64,000 bases of DNA from Apoda limacodes (GCA_946406115.1 OX291562.1:402001-466000); one strand, 5' to 3'; positions 47,516 through 58,750 are shown, counted from the first letter of the stretch. The notes: a model not told the origin generated them from the letters alone. Made by a program: numbers and translations.

Positions 47516-47589
47516 AAGATGGGTAAAGTGACTCCCATAATATAAGCCGTATATGAACAGGTTTAGATTCATAAGTGGTAAAAACAAAA

Positions 47590-47815
47590 CCTCGAGCAGA
47601 ATGATGAAGATTCCACCCTCAACATCGAAAGATCAATATTTTTAAAAAGTACTAAGACGAGATGTGTCAGCTCCCAGAACACAGAAAGAGGTGCAAAGTC
47701 CTCCCTCAACCTTTTTTAAAAGTACTAAGTTGAGATGTGTCAGCGCCCAGTGCACAGAGGTGCAGAGTTCACCCTCAAAACCGGCAGGTCAATCATTCGC
47801 TCCCTAAATATATCA
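47590..47815 (+). repeat. diverged ~75-bp repeat units left of an RT fragment
   Basis: AGTACTAAG-YGAGATGTGTCAG and CCCAG-ACACAG-AGGTGCA.. occur at about 47647 and 47720, with a partial copy before 47646. A further copy is at 48342-48420 on the other side of the RT fragment. Confidence 0.75.
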
Positions 47816-47817
47816 CA

Positions 47818-48330
47818 ATCAGCAGCGCGTCCTGCTGAAACACAAGTCATAATGGTAGGTAGTAAAGCACTCCTAAAAAAGGTTGACCAAAAAAATGTAC
47901 CACCTTTAAGTTACAACGGGGTGCAACTTAATCATAGCCAACAGGTAAAAAATCTAGGCTTTATAATAGCAAATGATCTTTCTTGGTCACTTCATGTCAT
48001 TGAGGTCAGTAAAAAAATCTTTTCGATGATGCATTCCCTAAAAAGAATGAAACACTTTTTACCGCAATCAGCTACTATTACGCTAGTTAACTCCCTTTTG
48101 CTTCCTATAATGGACTATGCAGATTTATGCTATACCGACATAACTAAAGAACTACTAAACAAACTCGACCGCCTTCTCAACTTAAGCATCCGTTATCTTT
48201 TCGGCTTGCGTAAGTATGATCATGTCTCTCAATATCGCGACAGATACGGTTTTGCCGTTCCAATCCGCCCCTGCGCATAATACGACATCTTATTCGGATT
48301 CGTTCAGTTCGTTTGTTGCACCTTGCAAAT
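47818..48330 (+). pseudogene. non-LTR retrotransposon RT C-terminal fragment
   Basis: The open frame gives ETQVIMVGSKALL, LNHSQQVKNLGFIIANDLSW, SMMHSLKRMKHFLP, TLVNSLLLPIMDYADLCY and RLLNLSIRYLFGLRKYDHVS, the post-polymerase thumb and C-terminal blocks of Jockey/CR1-group elements. The catalytic part is missing at the 5' side and the frame breaks near 48250. The fragment is flanked on both sides by copies of the repeat described at 47590-47815. Confidence 0.8.
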
Positions 48331-48341
48331 TCTCAAACCGT

Positions 48342-48420
48342 ACTAAGACGGGATGTGTCAGCGCCCAGTACACAGACAGAGGTGCAGAATCTACCCTCAA
48401 CACCGACGATCAATATTCTT
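48342..48420 (+). repeat. third copy of the 47.6-kb repeat
   Basis: CGTACTAAGACGGGATGTGT, then CAGCGCCCAGTACACAGA and CTCAACACCGACGATCAATA, as at 47600-47800. Confidence 0.75.
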
Positions 48421-48834
48421 AAGCAACATGATAAATGTGAAGACGTGCAAGGTTCAGCGAGCGCCTGTCCGTAGCACACCCTGCACCCTGCACGCACACC
48501 TCACGCCGCGCGCCGTCGCCGCACTCGGCCGGATCGAATGTTGATCGAACACTTGCGCTGCGCTTATCTTATCGCGGACACCGATTTTGTGCTCGATTGC
48601 GAAACGGCCAATAGCGCGGCCCTGCGACAACAAGTGGAGTGCCGAATAATAAATACAGCGATAAACAGTATGCATACTTTTATTACATATTAGTTAGTAA
48701 CGATTATAAGGAATGCATATAAATCCAAAAAAAAAACCCAGTCTGTTATTCCGATTATCGTCCCCTATCCATTTTACTATTTCTTTCTTCTTTTTTCATG
48801 AACGTCTAGTTCATGAACAGGTGTCTCATTTCCT
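48421..48834. other. no gene recognised
   Basis: GC-rich patch at 48450-48620 (CCTGCACCCTGCACGC, CGCCGCGCGCCGTCGCCG), then AT-rich sequence. Possibly an old promoter-like stretch; unproven. Confidence 0.45.
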
Positions 48835-49700
48835 CACTAAAAATAACTTATTAAATCCCCTTTAATCTGGTTTTCGTCTCGTCCTACGGCTACTGCACTT
48901 GTCAAAATCTCTGAAGACATTCGTCTCGGTATAGCAAACAGAAAAGTCACATTGCTAACACTATTAGATTTTAGTAACGCCTTTAACACTGTTGACTTTG
49001 TGGAGCGGCGGCAAAGAAGAGATCTCCTGCCAGGCAAGGTGTTATGCCTAGGGACCCCCGTGGTCCACTTAACTTGCGCTTCGATTTCCTTATATTCTGA
49101 ACTGCCAAAGGAACTTTGATAGCGCGATGTAGGACGCGTGACGTCAGCCTTGCTTGTAGCGGTACGATTTGATCCGCTACAACTTTAATATATTACTTTC
49201 ACTTTTAAGTTCTCTTAAAACATCTCCAACATCAATCGACTGGTTTTATAGTTACTTGCGAGGGCGCCGGCAGCGGATTAAGGCGTCCCGCAAGGTGGCG
49301 TGTTGTTCCCACTTCTTTTTGTTATTTGCATTAATAATATAACAACTAATTTATCTCCTTTCTACCATCTATATGCAGACGATCTTCAAATATATACTCA
49401 GACTCCGGTTAGTGAACTGAGTAGTGCAGTTGCGATTAAAAATGTCAATCTTGCTCGTATTATGGTCTGGAATACCTCTGATGGTCTAACCGTAAATTCA
49501 AATAAAACACAACCTCTCGCTGTGGGTAGTTCAAGAATGATATCTAAGATTAATTTACAGAATCTCCTTGTGAATATTAACGAAACAGTCGTTCCATATA
49601 GCGAATGTGTTAAAAGCTTAGGCATCATCATAGACCAGACACTTTTCTGGAAACCACAATTAAGCGAAATTAGCAGAAAAATGATACAAACATGATGCTG
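48835..49700 (+). pseudogene. non-LTR reverse transcriptase, interrupted
   Basis: The first part reads, with frame breaks, SGFR..STATALVKISED and TLLTLLDFSNAFNTVDF (motif A aspartate). After the insertion come SLLSSLKTSPTSIDWFYSYL, RGRRQRI, a GVPQGGVL block and PFYHLYADDLQIYTQ at 49352-49396, so the YADD catalytic pair is intact. The open frame then runs to 49695 with VWNTSDGLTVNSNKTQ and SECVKSLGIIIDQTLFW. The C-terminal part beyond is lost. Confidence 0.85.
49000..49180. mobile_element. ~180-bp insertion inside the RT
   Basis: Interrupts the RT between NTVDF and the next block. ACTTT lies on both sides (48995-48999 and 49182-49186), as expected for a short target duplication. The insert starts GTGGAGCGG and ends CCGCTACA, weakly inverted ends, and has a small hairpin (GTAGCGG..CCGCTAC) near its right end. 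It encodes nothing and has no partner in this window. Confidence 0.6.
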
Positions 49701-50339
49701 AAAACCCCAACACATTATTCGCAAGCATTTGTATAATGACTTGTTCACTGTCACAGCCTAAGGCTAATACTTTACCCTTTAATGTCAAAAAAGTCTTTAT
49801 GAATATTTAAAAAAACTGGTAATTACACATTACTTAAAGAGTTAGGCTGTCTCATCGATACTGTTTATTTATCTATATTATTTAAGATGTATGTAGTTTG
49901 TGCATTTATATTAGTTTATTTTATGTATTTGATAAATATTTATTTTGTTTAGATGTTTGAACTTTGTGTATTAGTATTATGTATTATTCATATGTATACC
50001 TTAAAATTAAGCTATTGCTATACATGTTTTTATTTTATTGTTTTTTTTTATATTGTTAAGTTTTAATTCGTAACTATTTTTCAGTTAGCACATACTACTC
50101 AAAAGTTTTTTAAAGTTTACTTTACCCAAAAGTTTTCCGAAAGAGATCGCTCAGTGGCGATAAGACCGCCAACTCATTATTTCTTTTATTGTTGTAATTG
50201 TTTTGTATTTTTGTATGCACAATAAAGTATATTATTATTATTACCGAAACAATGTCAGGTTGGTGGCGGTTGGCGGTGACTTGATTTTGCGGTCAAATGC
50301 GTAGCACAGAAGGGATTCACTCACGTGACGGACGGATTT

Positions 50340-50415
50340 TACATTTGGTACGGAACCCTAATGAAACGCGACGGAATGTGCGAAGTTCGATAAGCACTCG
50401 GCCGGTTTTTTATTT
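50340..50415 (+). repeat. end fragment of the GGAACCCT/TTGGCCGG repeat family
   Basis: GGTACGGAACCCTAATG followed by GCACTCGGCCGGTTTTTTA, the same end pair as at 52430-52485 but shorter between. Confidence 0.55.
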
Positions 50416-51182
50416 TCATTAAATGTGCAAGTGTTCCCACAAAACAAATGGGAGGGATCGTGAAGCCGCGCGCGGCACGGTGACCGGTTGACGTACCTTT
50501 GTGCACCGTAGGTTAGTGTCAAGTGTCACCTACATACGTTTGCGCTATCTGATGGTTATCTATATATCTCTGTGAGTTAGATAGCAGAGTGGGTGAAGTG
50601 TAAGGGCGACACTAGTACGGACAATTGTCGGACAAACGAACGTCTATGTGTTACTTTCAGCGTTTTTCCGCTGGTGCGTTTTATAGTCAGCTAATCGCAA
50701 ACGAAAGGAAATTTGTCTTTTCAAAACCGACCGAACGGCCCGAGCCAGACCCCAAGCCCCTAATTATTACGTAACTAATTTTCCTTCATTTGAGCAACAC
50801 ACTATTTTTGTTTGTGACCATATAATAATAATTAAGAAATTGAAAACAATTCTGAGGCTGGCAAACCGGGTAATGCAAACCTTTATCTCTTCTGTGGTGT
50901 AAACGACCCTTAACAAACTGTTCGAGGCGTTGGCGGTGCCGGTGGTGTCCAGAACGTCGTTGCGTTCATCGCGCAAGCAAGCGATGTCGAAGGCTCGGAG
51001 TTCCTAACCCTTAATTGAATTTTGACGCTGTAAATTGTCAGATATAGATGTTACAATTATTTATGATTTTATAAATATAGAGATATTTTACTGTCCATGG
51101 TTCTTCAGTTAACGCGTATAATGAAAGGCAAACGATTTTTTCATGCAATCAAAACAAGCACTTGACATCCTTAACTCCTTGT
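50416..51182. other. no gene recognised
   Basis: GC-richer at 50450-50500 and about 50720-50760. A minus-strand open frame at 50767-50976 has no domain. Confidence 0.45.
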
Positions 51183-51660
51183 TAGGGTTCCGTAGCCAAA
51201 TGGCAAAAAAAGGAATCCATAAGGATTCGTCATGTCTGTCTGTCTGTCCGTCCGTATGTCACAGTCACTTTTTTCCGAAACTATAAGAACTATACTGTTG
51301 AAACTTGGTAAGTAGATGTATTCTGTGAACCGCATTAAGATTTTCACACAAAAATAGATAAAAACAATAAATTTTTGGGGGTTCCCCATACTTCGAACTG
51401 AAACTCAAAATTTTTCTTTTCATCAAACCCATACGTTTGCGGTATTTATGGATAGATCTTAAAAAAGTTTCTAATATCATTTTTTTTCTTAACTGAATAG
51501 TTTGCGCGAGAGACACTTCCAAAGTGGTAAAATGTATCACCCCCCCCCCCCCCCCCCCTATCTTCTAAAATAAGAGAATGATAAAACTAAAAAAATATAT
51601 GATGTACATTACTTACCATGCAAACTTCCACCGAAAATTGGTTTGAACGAAATCTAGTAA
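51183..51660 (+). repeat. GGGTTCCGTAG dispersed repeat, left part
   Basis: TAGGGTTCCGTAGCCAAATG, GTCCGTCCGTATGTCACAG, AAACTTGGTAAGTAGATGTA, a run of 19 C at 51540-51558, then CTTCCACCGAAAATTGG. It is collinear with the reverse complement of 28200-28653. The repeat continues at 52338-52485 after a nested insertion. Confidence 0.8.
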
Positions 51661-52337
51661 TTTTAAGAAATGTGTAAGAGTAATAAGTGGCGTGAGTCCT
51701 ATGCAATCGTGTAGACAATTGTTACCGACCTTAAACCTTCTTACTCTACCTTGTATGTATGTATGTGTGTATGTGTGTGTATACGAATTATGTATGTTCG
51801 TTAAAAAACATCCACACTTATTAATAAGATTAGGTAGTGTGCTAAAATTTATTACGAGATTTCCTGATAAATTAGGTAGTACTCTACCTAGACTTAAAAA
51901 GAAATTAACAGACAACAATTGTCACGCTATGCAAGTCAAAGTATTTAATAAATTATTTTGTAGATTTTTTTATTCTCTTAATGAATTTCTTTGCCATAAA
52001 TTTAAATAAAATTGACATAATTATTCTTATTTTGACATTTTTTTATGATATTATTATTTGTTAGCCGATTATGTTGACTTGTTTCTCGTACCAATTACTA
52101 AGACTTACTGTGCTACTGTGTGCTACTGTGTGCTACCGGCGCTTAGAGTGTTTTTTATTGTTACAAGATTTTGAATGTTATGTAATTTTAATGCTAACAG
52201 TTTGAGAATTTTTTGTATCAAGATTTTGCATATCACTAATTGATTAATTATGTAGAACTTAAAATGTACTTAACATCTTTATCTGTATTACCTATACCAT
52301 AATTTGAGCAAAATAAAGATATTCTATCCTATTCTAT
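51661..52337 (+). pseudogene. non-LTR retrotransposon C-terminus and 3' UTR, inserted in a repeat
   Basis: The open frame at about 51692-52009 gives TLNLLTLPCMY, ELCMFVKKHPHLLIR, ITRFPDKLGSTLPRLKK and CHAMQVKVFNKL, the extreme C-terminal blocks of Jockey/CR1-group ORF2. A TG/TATG microsatellite at about 51752-51782 has expanded inside the coding part and adds VCVYVCVY-like residues. The 3' UTR ends with AATAAAGATATTCTATCCTA at about 52310. It splits a dispersed repeat whose parts rejoin collinearly on each side, so it is a younger insertion. Confidence 0.75.
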
Positions 52338-52485
52338 AAACCGCAATTTACCTTTCATTCAATCAATTCAAATATAAAAATAAAAAAAAAACATATTTTT
52401 TTGTTTGTGTTTGTTCAGTACGTAAATGGTGGTAGGTACGGAACCCTCGGTGCGCGAGTCCAACTCGCACTTGGCCGGTTTTGCA
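52338..52485 (+). repeat. GGGTTCCGTAG dispersed repeat, right part
   Basis: CATTCAATCAATTCAAATAT, then AATGGTGGTAGGTACGGAAC, GTGCGCGAGTCCAACTCG and CACTTGGCCGGTTTT: the inverse of 28024-28150. Confidence 0.8.
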
Positions 52486-53603
52486 TTATTGAATTTGTAA
52501 ATACATATCAGACCTAACTAAGGGTATAATATGATGGTTGCGTTCGCGTATCGTTGCATTGCATACACAAGGAAGAGGCGACGGACGTTTGAGATGCGCA
52601 GTTTTTACTTTCGGGAAATATAAATCTAGTGTTGAATTTTGGAAGCAATAAAGGCGAAAAAAGACGAGAGATACAGTGTTACCTTTTTTAAATAGACAAA
52701 TACGCGGTGAATTTAACAATTAATATTTTTGAAAATACGGTAAGATAATCGTGCTAACAATAAATAATGTTATTAATAGTGGCTGGAGACTTAAATTGCG
52801 TTATTTAAGGATACCCCAGTAGACAAGTCAGTTGTCCTGGACACCCTTAGCCATTATATGGCCCATTACAACACCATAGGCCTTTCCTTGGAGTAAGGCC
52901 ATGGGTCCACCGCGCTGGCCAGGTGCCTAGCGAAGCCCGAAGGAGTTAAGAAAAATATGCCATTAGGCGGTCACCATCCTATCCAGGTACAGACCATTCC
53001 CGACATTGCTCATGTTCGCAAACCGTTCTCGATACAGGAATGTACCTGGGCCACGAGCTCCTTAATGATAATTAGGTATTTTTCCAATCACTTTCCAGTA
53101 AGTACTTACTTACAAGATCATTATCGTCAGCGACGGACCACAAGTAAGCGAATGGTTCATAATTAATAACCGATGTTAATTTTTAAAACAATTGTAATAA
53201 TAAGTTCAAACAAAATACATTCGTAAACCACGAATGGGTGCCTTTTTTTAGTTTTTCACTTGTATCTCAGTAACAAGCACTCGTAGCAGAAAGCACTCTA
53301 AAAATGGTCCTATGCTTTTACGTAGGATTAATACTTTCGGAGTTATGGGGCCCGAGAGCGTACAAATATTTTATAAAATCGTAATACGTTATACGCTATG
53401 CTTATGAATCTTTTAGATATAATATTAAGGCTGCCTGTAATTATGTAGACATGACAAACATCTTTGAGTGGTTTGCTCAGCGCCAGCAGCAAAAGCAGAA
53501 CGTATTCCTACTTGAAGTTGCAATAACTTGACTTTGCCGAAAGCATCCTGATTATTCGTGGGTTCAGTGGGTGTTCAGTGGGTGTAACACTGCCTCATAT
53601 ATA
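52486..53603. other. no gene recognised
   Basis: Nothing coding supported. A GC-neutral stretch at 52800-53160 has short open frames without domains. Confidence 0.5.
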
Positions 53604-54325
53604 CATCTTAATGAAAAGCGACCCTGACACAAGATTGTTTCATTAATACACGAACCTGACAATTGATTGTTTCATTAATAAACGACCCTGACACAAGATT
53701 GTATCATTAATACACGAACCTGACAATTGATTGTATCATTAATACACGAACCTGACAATTGATTGTTTCATTAATAAACGACCCTGACACAAGATTGTTT
53801 CATTAATACACGACCCTGACAATTGACTGTTTCATTAATAAACGACCCTGACACAAGATTATTTTATTAATACACGACCCTGACAACTGATTGTTTCATT
53901 AATAAACGACCCTGACACAAGATTGTTTCATTAATACACGACCCTGACAATTGACTGTTTCATTAATAAACGACCCTGACACAAGATTGTTTCATTAATA
54001 AATGACCATGAAACAAGATTGTTTAATTAATAGACGAACCTGACAATTGATTGTTTCATTAATAAACGACCCTGACACAAGATTGTTTCATTAATACACG
54101 ACCCTGACAATTGACTGTTTCATTTATAAACGACCCTGACACAAGATTGTTTCATTAATACACGACCCTGACAACTGATTGTTTCATTAATAAACGACCC
54201 TGACACAAGATTGTTTCATTAATACACGACCCTGACAATTGATTGTTTCATTAATAAACGACCCTGACACAAGATTGTTTCGTTAATACACGACCCTGAA
54301 AAATAATTGTTTCATTAATAAACTA
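53604..54325. repeat. minisatellite, 32-bp unit, partly 64-bp dimers
   Basis: About 22 copies of a 32-bp unit containing CGACCCTGAC and TTTCATTAATA. Unit starts fall at 53619, 53651, 53683, 53715 and so on. Two unit types mostly alternate: type A has GACACAAGATTG and type B has GACAATTGATTG or GACAACTGATTG. The alternation breaks near 53700-53760 (two B in a row) and near 54000 (two A in a row). The period is not a multiple of three, so it is non-coding. Confidence 0.95.
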
Positions 54326-56845
54326 AAAAAGGGCCGCTATGAACCATATGGACCAATTTGTCTAGTGACAATCGATATGCCACGTCATGACTTAGATCTG
54401 AAATGAGTGTGAGCAAAATCGATCCAGCGGTTTGTTTTTATATCTAAAAAATAGATTTTCTAAAGACGCAGTAACAGTCTTCATGTATAAATTCTCAAAT
54501 AATAGCTCGTGCGGTACTTGTTTTATTGTTTATTTGGACTTAAAATTCAATTCTACTAAGGACTCTTTTGCTTTATGCCCCTTTTAAGGATTTTTATAAA
54601 ATAAGCCGTAAGACCACTGCCAAGTAGAATAACTTAAGAATAAAACGTAACATTTTGTAAAGTAATTTGATTACAATTTTTGTAAAGTTTATTGAAGTCA
54701 TGAAAATAAAGTCCATAAAACCACAGCAAAATAATAATATCAAAGCAAAATAATAACTTGTATATAACGTAAAAATAGTTTTTTTATGTATAGATAATTA
54801 AATTTCCAAAAGTTTTATGTAAATTAATAAAGTTAACAAAACATATTAAAGTGTAACAATGATAAGAACTAACTCATAGATAATAAAGTATGTAATAAAT
54901 ATGTAATATATATACTAAACTATGTAATAAATAGTAAAGTAATATGTACAGTCGTAGGAAATATCTGACAGGTTTTGGTTTAGAATTAGTTGTCTAAACT
55001 GCAAAATCAATATGTTTAACGGTTTTTTTTTTTATTAAAAATATAAGCGTAGGAAATAATTCGTAACTGAGGAAACCATAATTTCTGTTAATGTTTTTTA
55101 TGAAAATAGACAGACACGACGCAACGAGAAGTTGGGAAACAAACGAATACCCCGCTCGACTGCAGATTGGAGATTTTTTTATACCACCTAGGTGACAAAC
55201 AAGCTTACAGCCTGCCTAATCAGCAAGTGGTCACCCTAAAGGACACCCCTCTTAAACCACACAGTGCTGACTATTTAGGTCTTGAGGTAGTTAAGAAAAT
55301 TTTTTTTTTGACGGCTATTAATAACTAGTAATTTCGTAAGACCTTATGAGGGGTCCCCCAGCGCATGTACATTTGCTTTATGGGCGCTAGGCTGAAATCG
55401 ATGATGTTAACTCAAATACAGCTTATTTTTCAATGGGAAAAATATATTATAGATAGGTGAACAGCTTAGCGTTAAAGGTTGAAAATAATTACAGTTATAT
55501 AACATAAGATATATAAATTCTATTTCAGTAATTTTCTCGCTCTATAGTTACTTAACATTTCATAAAATAAATAATGTTCTCGCTACTAGTTAATAATGAG
55601 TTATGAATTAAAAATAGAAAAACGAGAGGTTCGGCCGTTATTTTTTAACGCAGTTGTAACAGATATCTTAAAACAAATACAGTTATTTACTAGTTAGACA
55701 ATGTAGAAAGCCATGTTATTTTTTTCAGTCTAAAACTTGCAATAGGACAGTGGAATTTTAAAAACGAGCAGGAAAATGCACATTAATGTAGGGCGCAGCC
55801 TTAAAACCAGTTGTTCTGCAAGAGACAGTAAAGCGGGAGCGCTTTCACCTGTGCACCGACCACTGTTGCGAGACGATCGACCGTCGAGCGAGTTGTGACC
55901 CTCGCGAGAGTTTTGCATTACAAATAGGTATATCCATTCATCTAGTTCACCTTCATTCAAAAACAGGACAGCACACCAGCAAAACCGTGCGACACGGTGT
56001 CTCCGGCTCTCTTACTTAACGTTAAGACGGGCAGACACAGTGTCGCCAGATGCAAAACGTCGCTTGTAATTTCGCCGATGACATACCACAGCTCTGTAGG
56101 TGTCCGCCATCGCGCCACTTACCTCGCGGCTGACTCATCACTTCGCCTCGGCTCGTCGCATTACGATCAGTCCGAAAATCGTAAATCGACGACGTTGAAA
56201 GCAAAAGTGGTTAGTTTATTACCTTCTACGTCACCATTATGTTTATTAACACACAGATATAAAAGATATATGTCTACTTACATCATTTGTCAACCGAGGT
56301 ATATATTGCACACTCCCTGCCATAGCCACAAGATAGTCTTATTCGACACCTACTTCCGCCGCCGTCATACCCTCCACTGCTGAGGCATGGGCCTCTTCCT
56401 TGATGAATGAGGCTTTAGGTTCTGACTTGGCTTAACGACTGCTGTCATATGAAAAATAGCCAGCCTAGAGAGCCGGCAACGAACAGTCAACAGATGGTGA
56501 CCACTGAGCAGTAACGCGAGCCGCGAGCCGCACCGCTACGTGACACCGCGACACCGCTGCGCACCACTGCGCGTCTCGCTCCATAGATCACCAGAAGCCC
56601 TCGACCCCGACTCAACACTAACTAAGGGTTTCTTCACAACTACTAACTATAAATTGCCACCAATTCTCATTCCTTAACTGTATCTATGTAAATTCTACGT
56701 TGCCGCAAACTAACCGTACTTGATGGAGTTGTCTACACTACGGGTGATGTCATTGAGGAGTTGGGAGTGTGCACGATCGTCCAACACGACACACTACACT
56801 AGTCGGACGGAAGACCTAATTCACAATCTGACTTATTACCTGTTC
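54326..56845. other. no gene recognised; CR1-like tail relic
   Basis: 54480-55170 is very AT-rich. At 55185-55235 ACCTAGGTGACAAACAAGCT and TACAGCCTGCCTAATC resemble the inverted CR1-like 3' tail. 55780-56160 and 56480-56600 are GC-richer, with no recognisable protein domain. Confidence 0.45.
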
Positions 56846-56847
56846 CA

Positions 56848-57311
56848 GGTAGAAGCCTGAATTTTTCACACAATATGTCTTATAATGGGGGATTATCTAA
56901 CAAATAATAAATAGTTAAAATTTAAGGAGGGTCCCCATACAAGAAACACATTTTCGTTGTTTTTGCTCTATCGTAAAAACAGAAAGACATACAAACTTTA
57001 AACTTACAGTAAAAATAGTGTGAACTCAAAGTATTACAACAAATAATAAAAACCGGTCAAGTGTGAGACGGGCCCAAGCAATTACTATTTAAAAAACGGG
57101 TACAGCGCCAACTAGCTTATCATTATGAAAAATAGTAACACATTCATTTAGTGGAACGTGGAAACGATATTCAAAGTTAAGCAACGTCGGACTTGGTCAG
57201 TAATTAGATGGGTGACCGCTTAGCAGCACACTTCTTTTTGTTTGTGTAAATGGTGGTAGGTACGGATCCCTCGGTGCGCGAGGCCAACTCGCACTTGGCC
57301 GATTTTTAATA
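56848..57311 (+). repeat. composite dispersed repeat containing a 5S-like module, copy 2
   Basis: Collinear with 19262-19620 and then continues to the family end GGTACGGATCCCTCGGTGCG, CGAGGCCAACTCGCACTTGG, CCGATTTTTA. An inverted pair, AAAACCGGTCAAGTGTGAGA (57050) and TCGCACTTGGCCGATTTTT (57290), brackets the 5S-like part. The left edge of the following Gypsy LTR lies directly after it. Confidence 0.7.
57173..57235 (+). ncRNA. 5S-rRNA-derived module (3' half), copy 2
   Basis: AAAGTTAAGCAACGTCGGAC, TTGGTCAGTAATTAGATGGG and TGACCGCTTAGC match the internal-control-region half of animal 5S rRNA, somewhat better than copy 1 in the first block. A T-run (CTTCTTTTTG) follows directly. The rest of 5S rRNA is absent. 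Confidence 0.7.
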
Positions 57312-57319
57312 CTTTTTTT

Positions 57320-57467
57320 TGAATAGCGGTGAACACACCGAACGTACTCCCCATTCCACTCGCACGTCACCGCTCTTATATAAATAAAAAATAATAATAA
57401 AATATAAAAATAGTTTCTCATACTTTCGTAAGTTTTCATATTTCACAAACCACTGAATCCCACAAAT
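57320..57467 (+). repeat. probable 5' LTR remnant of the second Gypsy element
   Basis: TGAATAGCGGTGAACACACC could be its start. CTTATATAAATAAA near 57377 looks like a TATA box and polyadenylation signal. The end lies directly before the primer site. No second copy exists in the window, so the limits are unsure. Confidence 0.4.
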
Positions 57468-57485
57468 TGGGGGCTCGTCCGGGAT
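57468..57485 (+). other. primer-binding site, tRNA-Pro type
   Basis: TGGGGGCTCGTCCGGGAT, all 18 bases as in the known tRNA-Pro primer site used by some LTR elements and retroviruses. Confidence 0.85.
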
Positions 57486-57579
57486 TAAAATATTTTTGTC
57501 GGAGATTCGAGGAACATTACTATAACGTGAAGGGACGCCGACGTGTGCCACTTTTGGCAAAAAAAACGCCGTCCGAAGA

Positions 57580-58750
57580 TGTCAAAAATTTATATGGTAA
57601 AGCTAAGAAGCGATGAAGAAACGGAACGGAGAACGAAGGCTTTCAATCTTATAGACTCGGCTGATACTAAATTCAACGGGTATGATAAGACATATCAAGT
57701 GGGCCCAAGATATCGAGGACAACGCGAAAATTTTTGGGTGACCTGCCCAGCAGACTCTGAATCATTGACGGGAACGGCAGAACTATGGTTAAAATACGAA
57801 CGGGTTTAAAAACGTACGATGAACTTAAAGCGGCTTTGCAAAAGGAGTTCCTTGACTCTATTAACGCGAAGGAAATGCATGACTTGATGTCGAGTATGAA
57901 AAACGTGATAGCGAAACCTTTTACCAATATATGCTCGTGATGGGCGAATTGGGTAGACGAGCTAATTTCACTGACTGTGGCTGTTTTGTCAATGATGACA
58001 GGTACAATCTAACCCTTATGAAAATATGAGGCGACTTGACTTACCTCCATAGGTGTTGTTCTGTACCTAAATGGAACTCATCTGTCTGTCCTATGTCTTT
58101 TAAGGGAACCTAAGGGAGCCGTAAATTATAGTTTAAACTGAGAGAGGACATAAAAGGTAGGGACAAGATCTAACTTAAAGTATTATGATACAAAGAGAAA
58201 AATTCAACCTAATGTTCGTGGCATGGGAACTTAACTAAAAATTGGCACATCACTTTTACTCTTATCACCTTTTTATATAATGAACAAAACACTTTTCTGA
58301 GAAAATAGGTTATTTTTAATTCGTGCAGAGTGTTGCCAGAACACACAAAAACAGGTTCCGTTCGGAACCTAGGCGCGGCCCCGATAGCAACTGTACAAAA
58401 CAGTTTCCATACCACAGACCTAGGATTTTTTCGCTACGCTATATACATTACATTCTCTATGGGCCATACAGTATATCGTCGACGGCATAACGGATTATGA
58501 GTCAGACAAATCTATTTAACTTCCAATGCTTTAAAAGAAAAATTGAGCATTTATGAGAAAATAAAAGAGAACGTGAAGATACGCGAATAAAAGAATGAAT
58601 TTGAGTCTAACAGGGAAAATAGTACGAGTGAACGACGGCGATGTTTTAAGTGCGGAGATTTCGATCATGTGGCTACTTCATGATCCACAAGAGTGAAGTG
58701 TTGTCGATGTAATGAATTTGGTCATATCGGTAAATTATGTCCCACAAGTG
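57580..58750 (+). pseudogene. gag: Gypsy gag (second element), broken
   Basis: Capsid-like blocks occur in shifting frames: GTAELWLKYER, FKTYDELKAALQKEFLDS, INAKEMHDLMSS and SETFYQYMLVMGELGRR. Two zinc knuckles follow at about 58642-58740. In the first (CFKCGDFDHVATS) the last cysteine codon is now TGA. The second (CCRCNEFGHIGKLC) is intact. Several other stops and shifts are present. The true start was not determined. Confidence 0.75.

Larger units (their letters stand above)
48835..50244 (+). mobile_element. non-LTR retrotransposon, truncated, with a small nested insertion
   Basis: RT coding runs from 48835 to about 49700, interrupted at 49000-49180 by an insertion. A 3' UTR follows with the hairpin-forming GATCGCTCAGTGGCGATAAG. 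The end is AATAAAGTATATTATTATTATT at 50223-50244, an ATT simple-repeat tail after a polyadenylation signal. This 3' end is of a kind common in moth retroelements. The 5' end is missing. Confidence 0.8.

Noticed and set aside
53604..54325. CRISPR-like array of ~32-bp units
   Set aside because: The units follow each other without unique spacers, and the DNA is eukaryotic. It is a minisatellite.
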